NCBI RefSeq assembly: GCF_000521805.1
Contig: NZ_JAMB01000018.1
Location: 1-49,580 of the forward strand
Direction of reading: 5' to 3'
DNA from: Marinomonas ushuaiensis DSM 15871
GTDB lineage: Bacteria > Pseudomonadota > Gammaproteobacteria > Pseudomonadales > Marinomonadaceae
DNA length: 49,580 nt
Below the pieces are notes generated by a model that ran no database searches, was not told the origin of the DNA, and was given only the letters and a program-made list of their open reading frames with translations. The position numbers were made by a program, and so were the translations under genes. Within the stretch, counting starts at the first letter, position 1. Each line of letters opens with the position of its first letter. Shown here in pieces: positions 34,551-42,467 of this stretch.

Positions 34551-35900
34551 TTAGATTGACTCTGGCAGTTTGCTAGAAATAGTTTGAGCATGAGAACTCT
34601 CTTGTTTGAGTGCTTCACGTATAAGTAGGCTTTCTCTGTATTCCTTAGCCTCAACATCAAAATACCAATCACACTCAATACCAAGTTCATCCATTGCAGC
34701 GGATACTTGCTGTGGTGTCACTTTAAAAAATTCCTTTCGATAGTTATCGTCATTTACACGTCTATCATCAAATTTTCGGTGCAATATTTTTTCTATTTTA
34801 GGAGCATCATCAACAAAAGTTAGTGTGTGAACATCAAACTTAAAAGGTACGCTAGCGTCACCCAATTCATTAACACGATCCATGGGTTCGAGTCGACGAG
34901 TCATCCCAATTTTTACAACACCTTCACCAAAACTACCAATGTTAGATATCACATAAATATAACCAGCTTTAGTAAGCTGAGCTTGGGAAGTGGCGCGTTC
35001 AAACTTAGTCTCAAGTCTCTCAATTTCCTTTTGCATGAGGCTAATTTTAAGTTCCATATCTGCTGCACTTGCACCATACATTTGCTGAGCAATTTTTTGC
35101 GCTTTGTTCAAATCCGATTTACGGAAATAAATATCGTCTTCAAGTTCTTCAGTATCCCCACCTAATTGTTTCGCTTGTTCTCTTAAGAGAGCTTGCTGCC
35201 TTTTCTTTTCCTGTTTCTGCTCTTCTTTGTGCTCTAATTCACTATGCCAGCTGCGAAGCTCTTGCTCTTTCAAATTCATATATTCATGTGAAATAGAAAC
35301 ATTTGCAGTCTCTCCGAGACTTCTTAATTGTTCTTCAAGTCGATAGAGTTTTTTAATTGCTGTGTCAAAACTTGAATGACGCATTTGTTTTCTAATAACG
35401 TCAAATTCGGCATTGAATGCTTTAAGTAACAAGCCTTGGTAAGCATTCACCATTTGGCTGCCTTTACTTTTACTTCCGAACCATTCCCAATTGGAATACG
35501 CACTTGTCGCTCTACCATCGTTTATTACTTTAAATTGCTTCTCTAAATGCTCGCTGATTTGTTCCTTTAAAAACTCACGGTCATCAAACTTAAAAGTCGG
35601 AGGTAATAAACCAACATCAATATATTTAAGCTGATTACTATTATGTTTTAGAGGTTCTGTTAATTGATCTAAGGTTGGTTTACCAGCACATATTTTCTTC
35701 TCAATGTCTTGATAAGATTGCTTTAAATCGCTCACTATTTCATTCACGGATTTACTTTCAAGCAAAGTTTCTCTACGCCCAATTTCATTAGAAAGTTTCT
35801 TTCGCTTCTGTGAAATTGAGTAAATAAAAAAAACAATTAAAGCTGTAGAAAGACATAGTAGTAATGAAGTTAATTGATATGGGGTTAATTCTTGAAGCAT
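34551..35900 (-). CDS. Membrane-anchored coiled-coil protein with DUF4041 and GIY-YIG (T5orf172/Mug113) domains, copy B
   Basis: A protein of about 449 aa with the same plan as its neighbour: a TM helix (LTSLLLCLSTALIVFFIYSI), then DUF4041 (about 90-205; LPPTFKFDDREFLKEQISEH, NWEWFGSKSKGSQMVNAYQG, LLLKAFNAEFDVI). A Lys/Glu/Gln-rich coiled coil (about 215-310) and a GIY-YIG-type domain follow (about 315-420; GYIYVISN, EGVVKIGMTRR, LGDASVPFKFDVH, EKILHRKF, RVNDDNYRKEFF). It has a clearer DUF4041 core than copy A and an extra C-terminal tail. GGAGGG 5 nt before the ATG at 35900 decides the start; ATG at 35912 is less likely. First gene of a two-gene operon with copy A. Confidence 0.8.
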   Translation of the reverse strand: MLQELTPYQLTSLLLCLSTALIVFFIYSISQKRKKLSNEIGRRETLLESKSVNEIVSDLKQSYQDIEKKICAGKPTLDQLTEPLKHNSNQLKYIDVGLLPPTFKFDDREFLKEQISEHLEKQFKVINDGRATSAYSNWEWFGSKSKGSQMVNAYQGLLLKAFNAEFDVIRKQMRHSSFDTAIKKLYRLEEQLRSLGETANVSISHEYMNLKEQELRSWHSELEHKEEQKQEKKRQQALLREQAKQLGGDTEELEDDIYFRKSDLNKAQKIAQQMYGASAADMELKISLMQKEIERLETKFERATSQAQLTKAGYIYVISNIGSFGEGVVKIGMTRRLEPMDRVNELGDASVPFKFDVHTLTFVDDAPKIEKILHRKFDDRRVNDDNYRKEFFKVTPQQVSAAMDELGIECDWYFDVEAKEYRESLLIREALKQESSHAQTISSKLPESI

Positions 35901-35943
35901 GGTTCCCTCCATGGTGAGTTGCAGTAATAACTAGAAAAATCAA

Positions 35944-35961
35944 TACTACTAAAATGTAGTA
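35944..35961. promoter_or_regulatory. Short inverted repeat upstream of the tandem DUF4041 genes
   Basis: TACTAC and GTAGTA are separated by 6 nt in the very AT-rich spacer ahead of copy B, about 44 bases from its start. It is a possible operator; nothing else is recognised in this spacer. Confidence 0.3.
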
Positions 35962-36062
35962 ACTTTAATCTTCCTGTTAGTTTTTTTAAATTATTTTATA
36001 TATCGATTTTAATCATAGGCTTTTTTAAAAAAATCTCATAAAAATATATAAAATAGTTTTTC

Positions 36063-37430
36063 TCACAACCCATATCTCTCTATCTTCTTAATCAGCCCTT
36101 GTCGCGATATGCCGAGTTGTTTGGCGGCTTGGGTTCGGTTGTTTTGGCTGTTTTCCAATGCATGGTGAATTAGGCGGATTTCGAGGTCTTTGACTTGTTC
36201 GTCGAGCGTGCCTTGGTTGGCGGTTGCTGTGGTTATGGTTTGGTTCGCGCTTGTACTTTGTACATTAGGATAAAGCAGTTGAATGTCTTCCATGGTGATT
36301 CGCCCTGCGGGACAAATTGAGGCGACGCTTTCTATGGCGTTTTTGAGTTCGCGTACGTTGCCTTGCCATGTTTGTTCACGGAACCATTGCAAGGCTTCTG
36401 GCGTGAGCTGTAGGCTTTTCGATTGCTGTGTTTGTATGTTTTGTAGGAAGACTTGCAGTAAGACGGGAACGTCTTCTAATCGCGCGGCGAGTGCTTGCGT
36501 TTCGATGTTGACGCCTTTGATTCGGTAGTACAAATCTTCTCGGAATTCGCCTGTTTCAACTTTGTTTAGCAAGTCGGCGTTTGTGGCAGAAATTACGCGA
36601 ATGTCGATGTGTTTTTGCTCTCTTCCGCCGACAGGAAAAAACGTCCCTTCTTGTAATACACGCAACAATTTCACTTGCATTGCCAATGGCATTTCGCCAA
36701 TTTCATCTAAAAATAACGTACCGCCGTCGGCGAGACTGAGTAAGCCTTCTTTGTCTTTTTCCGCGCCAGTAAACGCGCCTTTCATGTAGCCAAACAATTC
36801 ACTTTCCAATAACTCGGCGGGTATCGCGCCACAATGCACCGAGACAAAAGGTTTAGCAGCACGATGACTTAGGTTGTGTAATGTGTGAGATATCACTTCT
36901 TTTCCCGTTCCAGAAGGCCCAGTGACTAAGACACGCACATCGGTTGGCGCGATGCGCTCTATCAAGGCGCGGATTTTCTGGGCACTGTCGGAATGCCCAA
37001 TATACGAGGCGGCGTCTTGTGGCGTAGTCGCTTTTTTAAGTTGTGTTATTTCACGCTCTAGTTTGGTTTTGGTAATCGCGCGACGCACGACAACGGCAAG
37101 CATATCAGGATCAATCGGTTTGGCGATGAAGTCCCACGCGCCAAGGGAAACCGCTTTTAACGCTAAGTCTCGATCTGCGTGACCGGTAATGATAATCACG
37201 GGGCGACCATCGAAGTCTGACAAAGAATCCAAGGTCACTTGAGGATCAAAATGCGGCGGCATGGAAAGGTCGAGCAAGACTAAATCCGCATCAAATTTGC
37301 CAATCACGTCACGGGCTTCTTCTAAGCTGCCAGCGGTTTTGACATGGTAATCTTGGTTCGCCAACCAACGACTAGCGAGTTCACGAAAGGCAGGTTCGTC
37401 GTCCACTAAGAGGATTTTATTTTGCGTCAT
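36063..37430 (-). CDS. Sigma-54-dependent response regulator (NtrC/PrsR-like)
   Basis: A 455-aa regulator. The receiver domain (about 1-120) has DDE near 12, phospho-acceptor Asp in LVLLDLSMPP (near 55), and Lys in IAKPIDPDM. The AAA+ domain (about 145-370) has GPSGTGKEV (Walker A), ESELFGYMKGAFTGAEKD (GAFTGA loop contacting sigma-54), GGTLFLDEIGEMP (Walker B) and EDLYYRIKGV. The Fis-type HTH is at about 410-455 (NSQNNRTQAAKQLGISRQGL). It should activate sigma-54 promoters when phosphorylated by the histidine kinase whose gene overlaps its start by 14 nt. A candidate -24/-12 promoter lies upstream of the neighbouring bd-oxidase operon. The receiver and its partner kinase resemble PrsR/PrsK. 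Confidence 0.92.
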   Translation of the reverse strand: MTQNKILLVDDEPAFRELASRWLANQDYHVKTAGSLEEARDVIGKFDADLVLLDLSMPPHFDPQVTLDSLSDFDGRPVIIITGHADRDLALKAVSLGAWDFIAKPIDPDMLAVVVRRAITKTKLEREITQLKKATTPQDAASYIGHSDSAQKIRALIERIAPTDVRVLVTGPSGTGKEVISHTLHNLSHRAAKPFVSVHCGAIPAELLESELFGYMKGAFTGAEKDKEGLLSLADGGTLFLDEIGEMPLAMQVKLLRVLQEGTFFPVGGREQKHIDIRVISATNADLLNKVETGEFREDLYYRIKGVNIETQALAARLEDVPVLLQVFLQNIQTQQSKSLQLTPEALQWFREQTWQGNVRELKNAIESVASICPAGRITMEDIQLLYPNVQSTSANQTITTATANQGTLDEQVKDLEIRLIHHALENSQNNRTQAAKQLGISRQGLIKKIERYGL

Positions 37431-39360
37431 TTGTGTTCTCTCCTAGAGGAAATGGATTCGATATTTTTTGAAATAAAGTCAGTTCAAAGGTCACTGGCCA
37501 GTTTGAGTTTTCTACGTGTCGAATAGTACCTTTGTGCGCATCCACAATGCGTCGAACAATCGCCAAACCTAAACCACTTCCACCAGCGCGTTTGGTCATG
37601 AATGGTTGAAATAGCACCTCGCCTTTCAAGCTGGATTCGATTGCTGGGCCATTATTATGAACCTGAATGATGACGCGATTCTGTTCCGTTTTTTCTTCTA
37701 TACCATTTGTGTCTTCTGTACAAAGAGCTGCTTCAATGAAAAGCTTGGCGTTGGACTGGTTTTGCAAAAACGCCACGGCGTTATCGATGAGGTTGATAAA
37801 GACTTGCTGTAGGCGTTGCGCGTCTGCTTCAAGCTCAAGCGATTCATCAATAGAAACCTCGTATTCAATGTCACCCAATTGCGCTTGTGCCAAGATGCTC
37901 ATGACTAAGGCGCGCAAGGGCGTTTTGCTGATTTGTAGATTGAGTCCACCGGAATACACCAACATGTCGCTGACCAATCGATCGGCGCGCTGCAATTGAG
38001 TTTGAATATGCTGGCGTGTTTCTGGTGGCGTATCGTAAGCGGCCATAGCGATGATATTGAGCGGGTTACGCAATTCGTGCGCCATCGCAGCGGACAGGCT
38101 TCCCAACTCCACAAGGTGCTTTTCATCAAGGCGTTTTCGTTCTGCGGCGGCCAAGGCCAAAGAGCGATCTAACAAGCCACAACTTGTCGAAAATAGTGAC
38201 GCGAAAACGTCGGCAGTTAATCGCATTCCGGGGCTGGCGTCTTCCCAACCAAATAATGAAAAATGCCAACCAGATTCGGTTCTAAAAACCTGTAACGCCA
38301 GTTTCGTATTTTCTTCTTTATCCGTGTTGCTTAACGTTATCCTGACTTTTTGTCGTATTTGAGACGAAAGTAAGTGCTCACCTTTGGTAATCAACTGCGG
38401 CCAATCTTGTGCTTCTTTTAATTGGCTCGACCATGTTTCCAGTACGGTTTCATTCAACGCGGCACCGGGATAAATCAGTTTTGAAATCAATCGATTCAAA
38501 GGCTGATAAATCAAGGCTGACATCACTAGCATCAAGGAAGAATACAACCACAACTGCCAACTCGGAACGTCTGCCAAGGCTTGCAAACCTAATCGCCCAG
38601 ATACCACACTGATCACCGCGATTAAGCTGAGAATTACCAACATCATCGCGAGCCAAAGCAAGGCGCGATTGGCGAAAGCATTCACCGATAAGATTTGATA
38701 GCGCACTACACCATAAACTAACAGCAGCAAATAACTTGGCAATAACAACATTGGATACGGAAACCAACTGATCCCAAAGGATGGAAAGACAAAACTGGTT
38801 GCCAGTAAAAGCCCCCACGCGCCGACACCAAACATCGCCAAGATAGAACGTTTTTTATTACCTGTGTGGCGATACCAACCGAAGAGTAAAACCCCGTGCG
38901 CTAACATGCCGACTAAAACGGTGTAGGCCAAATTCCACGTACCGGCATCGGTGAAAACAAAGAAAGAACGTGTATCAAACGTGCTGATGGCGCCGCCTGC
39001 GCCAATCCACCAGCTGTGTAATACCACGGCGAAACTGGTGGCATAAAACCAAGGAACCGCTTTTTGAAGTCGGTCGAGCATGGCTTCTTTCGCGGCGCCA
39101 GAATTCACAAACAAAATAGCAAAATGCAGGAAGAAGGTTGGCATAAGCGGATTAGCTAAAATGATGTGTATACCAAGGTCTTCGTACCCTTGAAATAAGG
39201 CAACGTGGCCAAAACACCAAATTGCCATCATGATGGCAAAACCTGCGAGCGCCTGTAATTCACCTTGTTTTTTGGCACGCCAAAGCAGCCAAACCGCGAC
39301 AAAAACACCACAGACGCTGGACACCAACATGGCAATTTCAAACATCAATGAAAGAGTCAA
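37417..39360 (-). CDS. Polytopic histidine kinase (PrsK-like / 7TM sensor)
   Basis: A 647-aa inner-membrane sensor kinase. About nine hydrophobic helices occupy residues 5-300, as in 7TM-type histidine kinases, with no large periplasmic domain, so it probably senses something within or at the membrane. The cytoplasmic part has a GAF-like linker (about 320-405), the H-box SAAMAHELRNPLNI (His near 433), the N-box FINLIDNAVAFLQ (near 530), and the G-boxes in KRAGGSGLGLAIVRRIVDAH (near 605). The end overlaps the start of the sigma-54 response regulator by 14 nt, so they form a cotranslated pair. It is divergent from the cio operon across about 200 bases; quinone or redox sensing would be a natural guess but is unproven. 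Confidence 0.88.
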   Translation of the reverse strand: MTLSLMFEIAMLVSSVCGVFVAVWLLWRAKKQGELQALAGFAIMMAIWCFGHVALFQGYEDLGIHIILANPLMPTFFLHFAILFVNSGAAKEAMLDRLQKAVPWFYATSFAVVLHSWWIGAGGAISTFDTRSFFVFTDAGTWNLAYTVLVGMLAHGVLLFGWYRHTGNKKRSILAMFGVGAWGLLLATSFVFPSFGISWFPYPMLLLPSYLLLLVYGVVRYQILSVNAFANRALLWLAMMLVILSLIAVISVVSGRLGLQALADVPSWQLWLYSSLMLVMSALIYQPLNRLISKLIYPGAALNETVLETWSSQLKEAQDWPQLITKGEHLLSSQIRQKVRITLSNTDKEENTKLALQVFRTESGWHFSLFGWEDASPGMRLTADVFASLFSTSCGLLDRSLALAAAERKRLDEKHLVELGSLSAAMAHELRNPLNIIAMAAYDTPPETRQHIQTQLQRADRLVSDMLVYSGGLNLQISKTPLRALVMSILAQAQLGDIEYEVSIDESLELEADAQRLQQVFINLIDNAVAFLQNQSNAKLFIEAALCTEDTNGIEEKTEQNRVIIQVHNNGPAIESSLKGEVLFQPFMTKRAGGSGLGLAIVRRIVDAHKGTIRHVENSNWPVTFELTLFQKISNPFPLGENTNDAK

Positions 39361-39472
39361 ACCGTAAACCTCGTTTACACCTAAAAGTACGAAAATCGTA
39401 AACCTATTTTACAACTCACGCAAAGATAAATTATATTCCTTTAAAATCAATAAGATAAAAACCATAAAAACT

Positions 39473-39488
39473 TGGCCTGTCGATTGCT
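39473..39488 (+). promoter_or_regulatory. Candidate sigma-54 (-24/-12) promoter ahead of the cio operon
   Basis: TGGC (39473-39476), 7 nt, TTGCT (39484-39488): GG and GC are 10 nt apart, the exact spacing for sigma-54. The middle of the -24 element departs from the consensus (CT instead of AC). The gene of a sigma-54 activator lies immediately across the divergent spacer, which raises its plausibility. Confidence 0.5.
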
Positions 39489-39506
39489 ATAAGCATTGTT
39501 AATAGA

Positions 39507-39520
39507 TTGATATAGATCAA
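39507..39520 (+). promoter_or_regulatory. FNR/Anr box upstream of the cio operon
   Basis: TTGAT-ATAG-ATCAA is a perfect match to the FNR/Anr consensus. A TTAATG at 39542-39547 could be the -10 of a class II promoter, because the box centre would then be about 41 nt before the start point. This predicts oxygen-responsive control of the terminal oxidase. Confidence 0.8.
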
Positions 39521-39558
39521 ACCTTACCTAAATAACACTTCTTAATGGGGCAGACATT

Positions 39559-39675
39559 ATGAATATGAGTTTTTTACTGACAGAAATCATCGCACTTTTT
39601 AGCATTGTAGGTTTAGCCATTTTCCCTTTGGCGTTTCAGCAAATGCGTACCATCCGGATAAAAAACGACGATTAA
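39559..39675 (+). CDS. Small single-helix membrane protein preceding cioA
   Basis: A 38-aa ORF with one hydrophobic helix (LLTEIIALFSIVGLAIFPLA) and a basic/acidic tail (RTIRIKNDD). It starts 38 bases after the FNR box and ends about 40 bases before cioA. bd-type oxidases often need tiny membrane subunits (CydX, CydS, CydH types), so a similar accessory role is possible, but I cannot match it to any of them. The ribosome-binding site is only TGGGG at some distance, and if the class II promoter is used the leader would be almost absent, so translation is uncertain. Confidence 0.45.
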   Translation: MNMSFLLTEIIALFSIVGLAIFPLAFQQMRTIRIKNDD

Positions 39676-39713
39676 TCATCACTTTCATTTTTTAATTTTT
39701 AGCAGGAATGGTT

Positions 39714-41135
39714 ATGGATCTCGACGTTGCTATTTTATCTCGTATTCAATTTGCGTTTACGGTGAGTTTTCACATTATCTTTCCCAGCATCACAATTGGT
39801 CTTGCAACCTTAATTGCGATTTGGGAAGGCATGTGGCTAAAAACACACAATCCGTATTATCTTCAATTAGCGAAATTTTGGATTAAACCTTTCGCTATCA
39901 CCTTCGGTATGGGCGTAGTGTCTGGGATTGTTTTGTCCTATGAATTTGGCACCAATTTTTCTAAATTCTCCGAAATGACGGGCGCGATTTTAGGACCACT
40001 CATGGCGTACGAAGTGTTAACCGCCTTCTTTATGGAAGCGGGCTTTCTTGGCGTCATGTTATTCGGTTGGCAACGGGTTGGTCGCAAGCTGCATTTCTTC
40101 GCGACCCTTGTTGTTATGACAGGTACGTGGATTTCCGCGTTTTGGATTATCGTGGCGAATTCTTGGATGCAAACGCCTGCAGGCTACAAAATCATCGACG
40201 GTAAGTTCGAAGTAGAAAGTTGGATGGCGGTGATATTTAACCCGTCTATGCCCTACCGATTCACTCACATGTTGATGGCGTCGTTTATCACCGCGACTTT
40301 TGTTGTCGCTGGTATTTGCGCCTATTACTTGTTGAAAAAACAGCACATTCCTTTTGCGAAAAAAGGCCTGTCCATGTGCATGTGGTTCGCCTTGGTATTG
40401 ACGCCAATGCAAGCGTGGATTGGTGATATGCACGGCTTGAACGTACAGCATCACCAACCAACCAAACTCGCGGCGATGGAAGGTATTTGGCCAGCAGAAG
40501 AAGAGAACGTGCCTTTATTGCTGTTCGCAATGCCAAATATGGAAACCGAATCGAATGACTACGAAGTCGGCATTCCAAACCTTGGCAGCTTAATTCTGAC
40601 CCATTCTTGGGATGGCGCGGTTCAAGGTTTAAAAGCCGTTCCACCAGAAGACAGACCGAATGTGCCCCTGGTGTTTTGGTCATTTCGCGTGATGGTTGGT
40701 ATTGGTTTCGGCATGATCGGCATTGCGTTTTTGGCCTTGTTATTACGCCGTAAAGGTCGCTTGTTCGAGAACAAACCTTTCCTCGCCTTAGTGACCTTGT
40801 TTACACCAATGGGTGTCATTGCAGTCTTAGCGGGTTGGTACGTGGTGGAAATTGGGCGTCAGCCTTGGATTGTTTATAACTTGGTGCGAACATCGGAAAT
40901 CGTCTCGCCATTGCCGCCAGAACGTGTGCTGTTTACGTTAATCGTATTCGTGATTATTTATACCTTGTTACTCGGCGTTTATATCTACTTTATGCGCAAA
41001 CTCATTAAGAAAGGCCCGCCAAGTATGAAAGCGCTTGAACAACAGTTAATCGGTATGAAAGCACCTGGATACGCCTTGGCGTGGGTGAAGCTTTTACAAA
41101 ATAAAAAAGTACAAAACAAAGAAGGAGAAAAATAA
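39714..41135 (+). CDS. cioA: Cyanide-insensitive (bd-type) ubiquinol oxidase subunit I
   Basis: A subunit of about 473 aa and nine TM helices carrying the haem-binding and quinol-oxidising sites. Seen are the N-terminal SRIQFAFTVSFHIIFPSI with the haem-ligand His, FGMGVVSGIVLSYEFGTNF, TGTWISAFWIIVANSWMQTP, and GWYVVEIGRQPWIVYNLVRT. The Q-loop is short and the C-terminal motif resembles CioA rather than E. coli CydA. AGGA lies 6 nt before the ATG at 39714; the ATG at 39708 abuts it and is unlikely. It is followed by cioB with a 1-nt TAATG overlap and a DUF2474 gene with another. Transcription probably responds to oxygen (FNR box) and perhaps to sigma-54. Confidence 0.93.
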   Translation: MDLDVAILSRIQFAFTVSFHIIFPSITIGLATLIAIWEGMWLKTHNPYYLQLAKFWIKPFAITFGMGVVSGIVLSYEFGTNFSKFSEMTGAILGPLMAYEVLTAFFMEAGFLGVMLFGWQRVGRKLHFFATLVVMTGTWISAFWIIVANSWMQTPAGYKIIDGKFEVESWMAVIFNPSMPYRFTHMLMASFITATFVVAGICAYYLLKKQHIPFAKKGLSMCMWFALVLTPMQAWIGDMHGLNVQHHQPTKLAAMEGIWPAEEENVPLLLFAMPNMETESNDYEVGIPNLGSLILTHSWDGAVQGLKAVPPEDRPNVPLVFWSFRVMVGIGFGMIGIAFLALLLRRKGRLFENKPFLALVTLFTPMGVIAVLAGWYVVEIGRQPWIVYNLVRTSEIVSPLPPERVLFTLIVFVIIYTLLLGVYIYFMRKLIKKGPPSMKALEQQLIGMKAPGYALAWVKLLQNKKVQNKEGEK

Positions 41136-42163
41136 TGGACTTGGCATTTTTCTACTTCCTCGTTTTAGGCTTCGCCATCTTTATGTACGTCTTGCTAGAC
41201 GGCTTCGACTTGGGCATTGGCATTCTTTATCCTTGGTTTCATCAAGACGGCGAGCGAGATCATTTAATGCGCTCTATCTCACACGTTTGGGATGGTAACG
41301 AAACATGGTTGGTATTTGGTGGCGTGATTCTGTTTGCGGCTTTTCCTGCCGCTTATGGCGATATTCTCTCCATCTTCTATTTGCCGATTATGCTGATGCT
41401 GTTCGCGTTGATTTTCCGAGGTGTGGCATTTGAGTATCGTTTTAAATCCGATACTTCTCGGCCTTATTGGGATTTGGCGTTTAGTTCAGGTTCGGCCATT
41501 GCGGCATTTTGCCAAGGCTTGTTGTTAGGTTCTTTGGTACAAGGCGTGCCAGCCCTGACTAGTAACCTAGGCACTAACAGCTTATCCAGCTTGCATTGGT
41601 TAACGCCTTTTTCAATCTTGACTGGATTTTCTGTGATGGCCGGCTATGCGTTATTAGCAGCCTGTTATTTGTTCATGAAAAGCCGAGGACGCATTCAGCA
41701 ACATGCAGCGTATTTAGGTAAACGTTTGTTGATCATCACTGTTTTGGCGATGGTTGCGGTGAGCTTATGGACAGTGATCAATGAGACCGAAATACGTGAG
41801 CGCTGGTTCAGCGGATATAACTTCTTGCTTCTGTCTCCATTGCCAATCCTAAGTTTAGTCGCTGCTGCGTTTGTGTGGAAAGACTTACATTCACACACAG
41901 ATTATGAAGATCATTCAAATGAAAGCCGTCCATTTTGGGCCGCAGCATCCTTATTTTTATTAGGCTTCGCGGGATTGGTTGTTGGATTATTCCCTTATCT
42001 TATTCCAAGACAATTAACCTTTATGGAAGCGGCTTCGCCAGATTCTAGCTTGCTCTTCTTGCTACCCGGTGTGTGTATTTTCGTGCCGCTGATTTGCGCT
42101 TACACCTTTTGGGGTTATCGCGTGTTTGCAGGAAAAGTGGAAGATTATCAGGAGGGTTATTAA
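41135..42163 (+). CDS. cioB: Cyanide-insensitive (bd-type) ubiquinol oxidase subunit II
   Basis: A 342-aa membrane subunit with about eight helices. It opens with FYFLVLGFAIFMYVLLDGFD (CydB signature with DGFDLGIG), followed by SISHVWDGNETWLVFGGVIL and FPAAYGDILSIFYLPIMLML. Near residue 95 is RGVAFEYRFK. It forms the heterodimer with CioA that oxidises ubiquinol and reduces oxygen to water without pumping protons. Length is typical of CioB/CydB. The start overlaps the cioA stop codon by one base (TAATG) with AAGGAG upstream, so the subunits are made in step. Confidence 0.94.
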   Translation: MDLAFFYFLVLGFAIFMYVLLDGFDLGIGILYPWFHQDGERDHLMRSISHVWDGNETWLVFGGVILFAAFPAAYGDILSIFYLPIMLMLFALIFRGVAFEYRFKSDTSRPYWDLAFSSGSAIAAFCQGLLLGSLVQGVPALTSNLGTNSLSSLHWLTPFSILTGFSVMAGYALLAACYLFMKSRGRIQQHAAYLGKRLLIITVLAMVAVSLWTVINETEIRERWFSGYNFLLLSPLPILSLVAAAFVWKDLHSHTDYEDHSNESRPFWAAASLFLLGFAGLVVGLFPYLIPRQLTFMEAASPDSSLLFLLPGVCIFVPLICAYTFWGYRVFAGKVEDYQEGY

Positions 42164-42300
42164 TGTTCTTTAAAACCATCAAAGAAAAAATGTCGTACCT
42201 AAAGTCATGGCAATGGTTTTTGTTGCTTTATTTAGGTGGCTCCATTGCGCTCATTTTAACGTCTTATGGAATTAAGTTACTCATGACGGGCTTACCATAA
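42163..42300 (+). CDS. DUF2474 small accessory protein of the bd oxidase
   Basis: A 45-aa protein with one TM helix (WFLLLYLGGSIALILTSYGI), and a short cytoplasmic N-terminus (MFFKTIKEKMSYLKSWQ). DUF2474 proteins are tiny membrane proteins encoded directly after cydB/cioB and are thought to be accessory subunits of the oxidase. The start overlaps the cioB stop codon by one base (TAATG), the same coupling used between cioA and cioB. A terminator follows at once, so it is the last gene of the operon. Confidence 0.8.
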   Translation: MFFKTIKEKMSYLKSWQWFLLLYLGGSIALILTSYGIKLLMTGLP

Positions 42301-42323
42301 ACCCTTACACATCAATGAAACCC

Positions 42324-42352
42324 AAAAGGTCGCTACGTTGGCGGCCTTTTTT
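42324..42352 (+). terminator. Terminator of the cio operon
   Basis: AAAAGGTCGC and GCGGCCTTTT form a 10-bp stem (one G-T wobble) around a 7-nt loop, followed by T. It lies 23 bases after the DUF2474 stop codon. Confidence 0.88.
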
Positions 42353-42467
42353 ATCTGTATTGCCCATTAATTTCTTATTTGTGTATAGGCAGAGTCAAAG
42401 AAAGCTCGTACAGTGACTGCTTTCATATTTTCCGTCGGCTCATCATACATTTAAGAAAGGCACTCTC

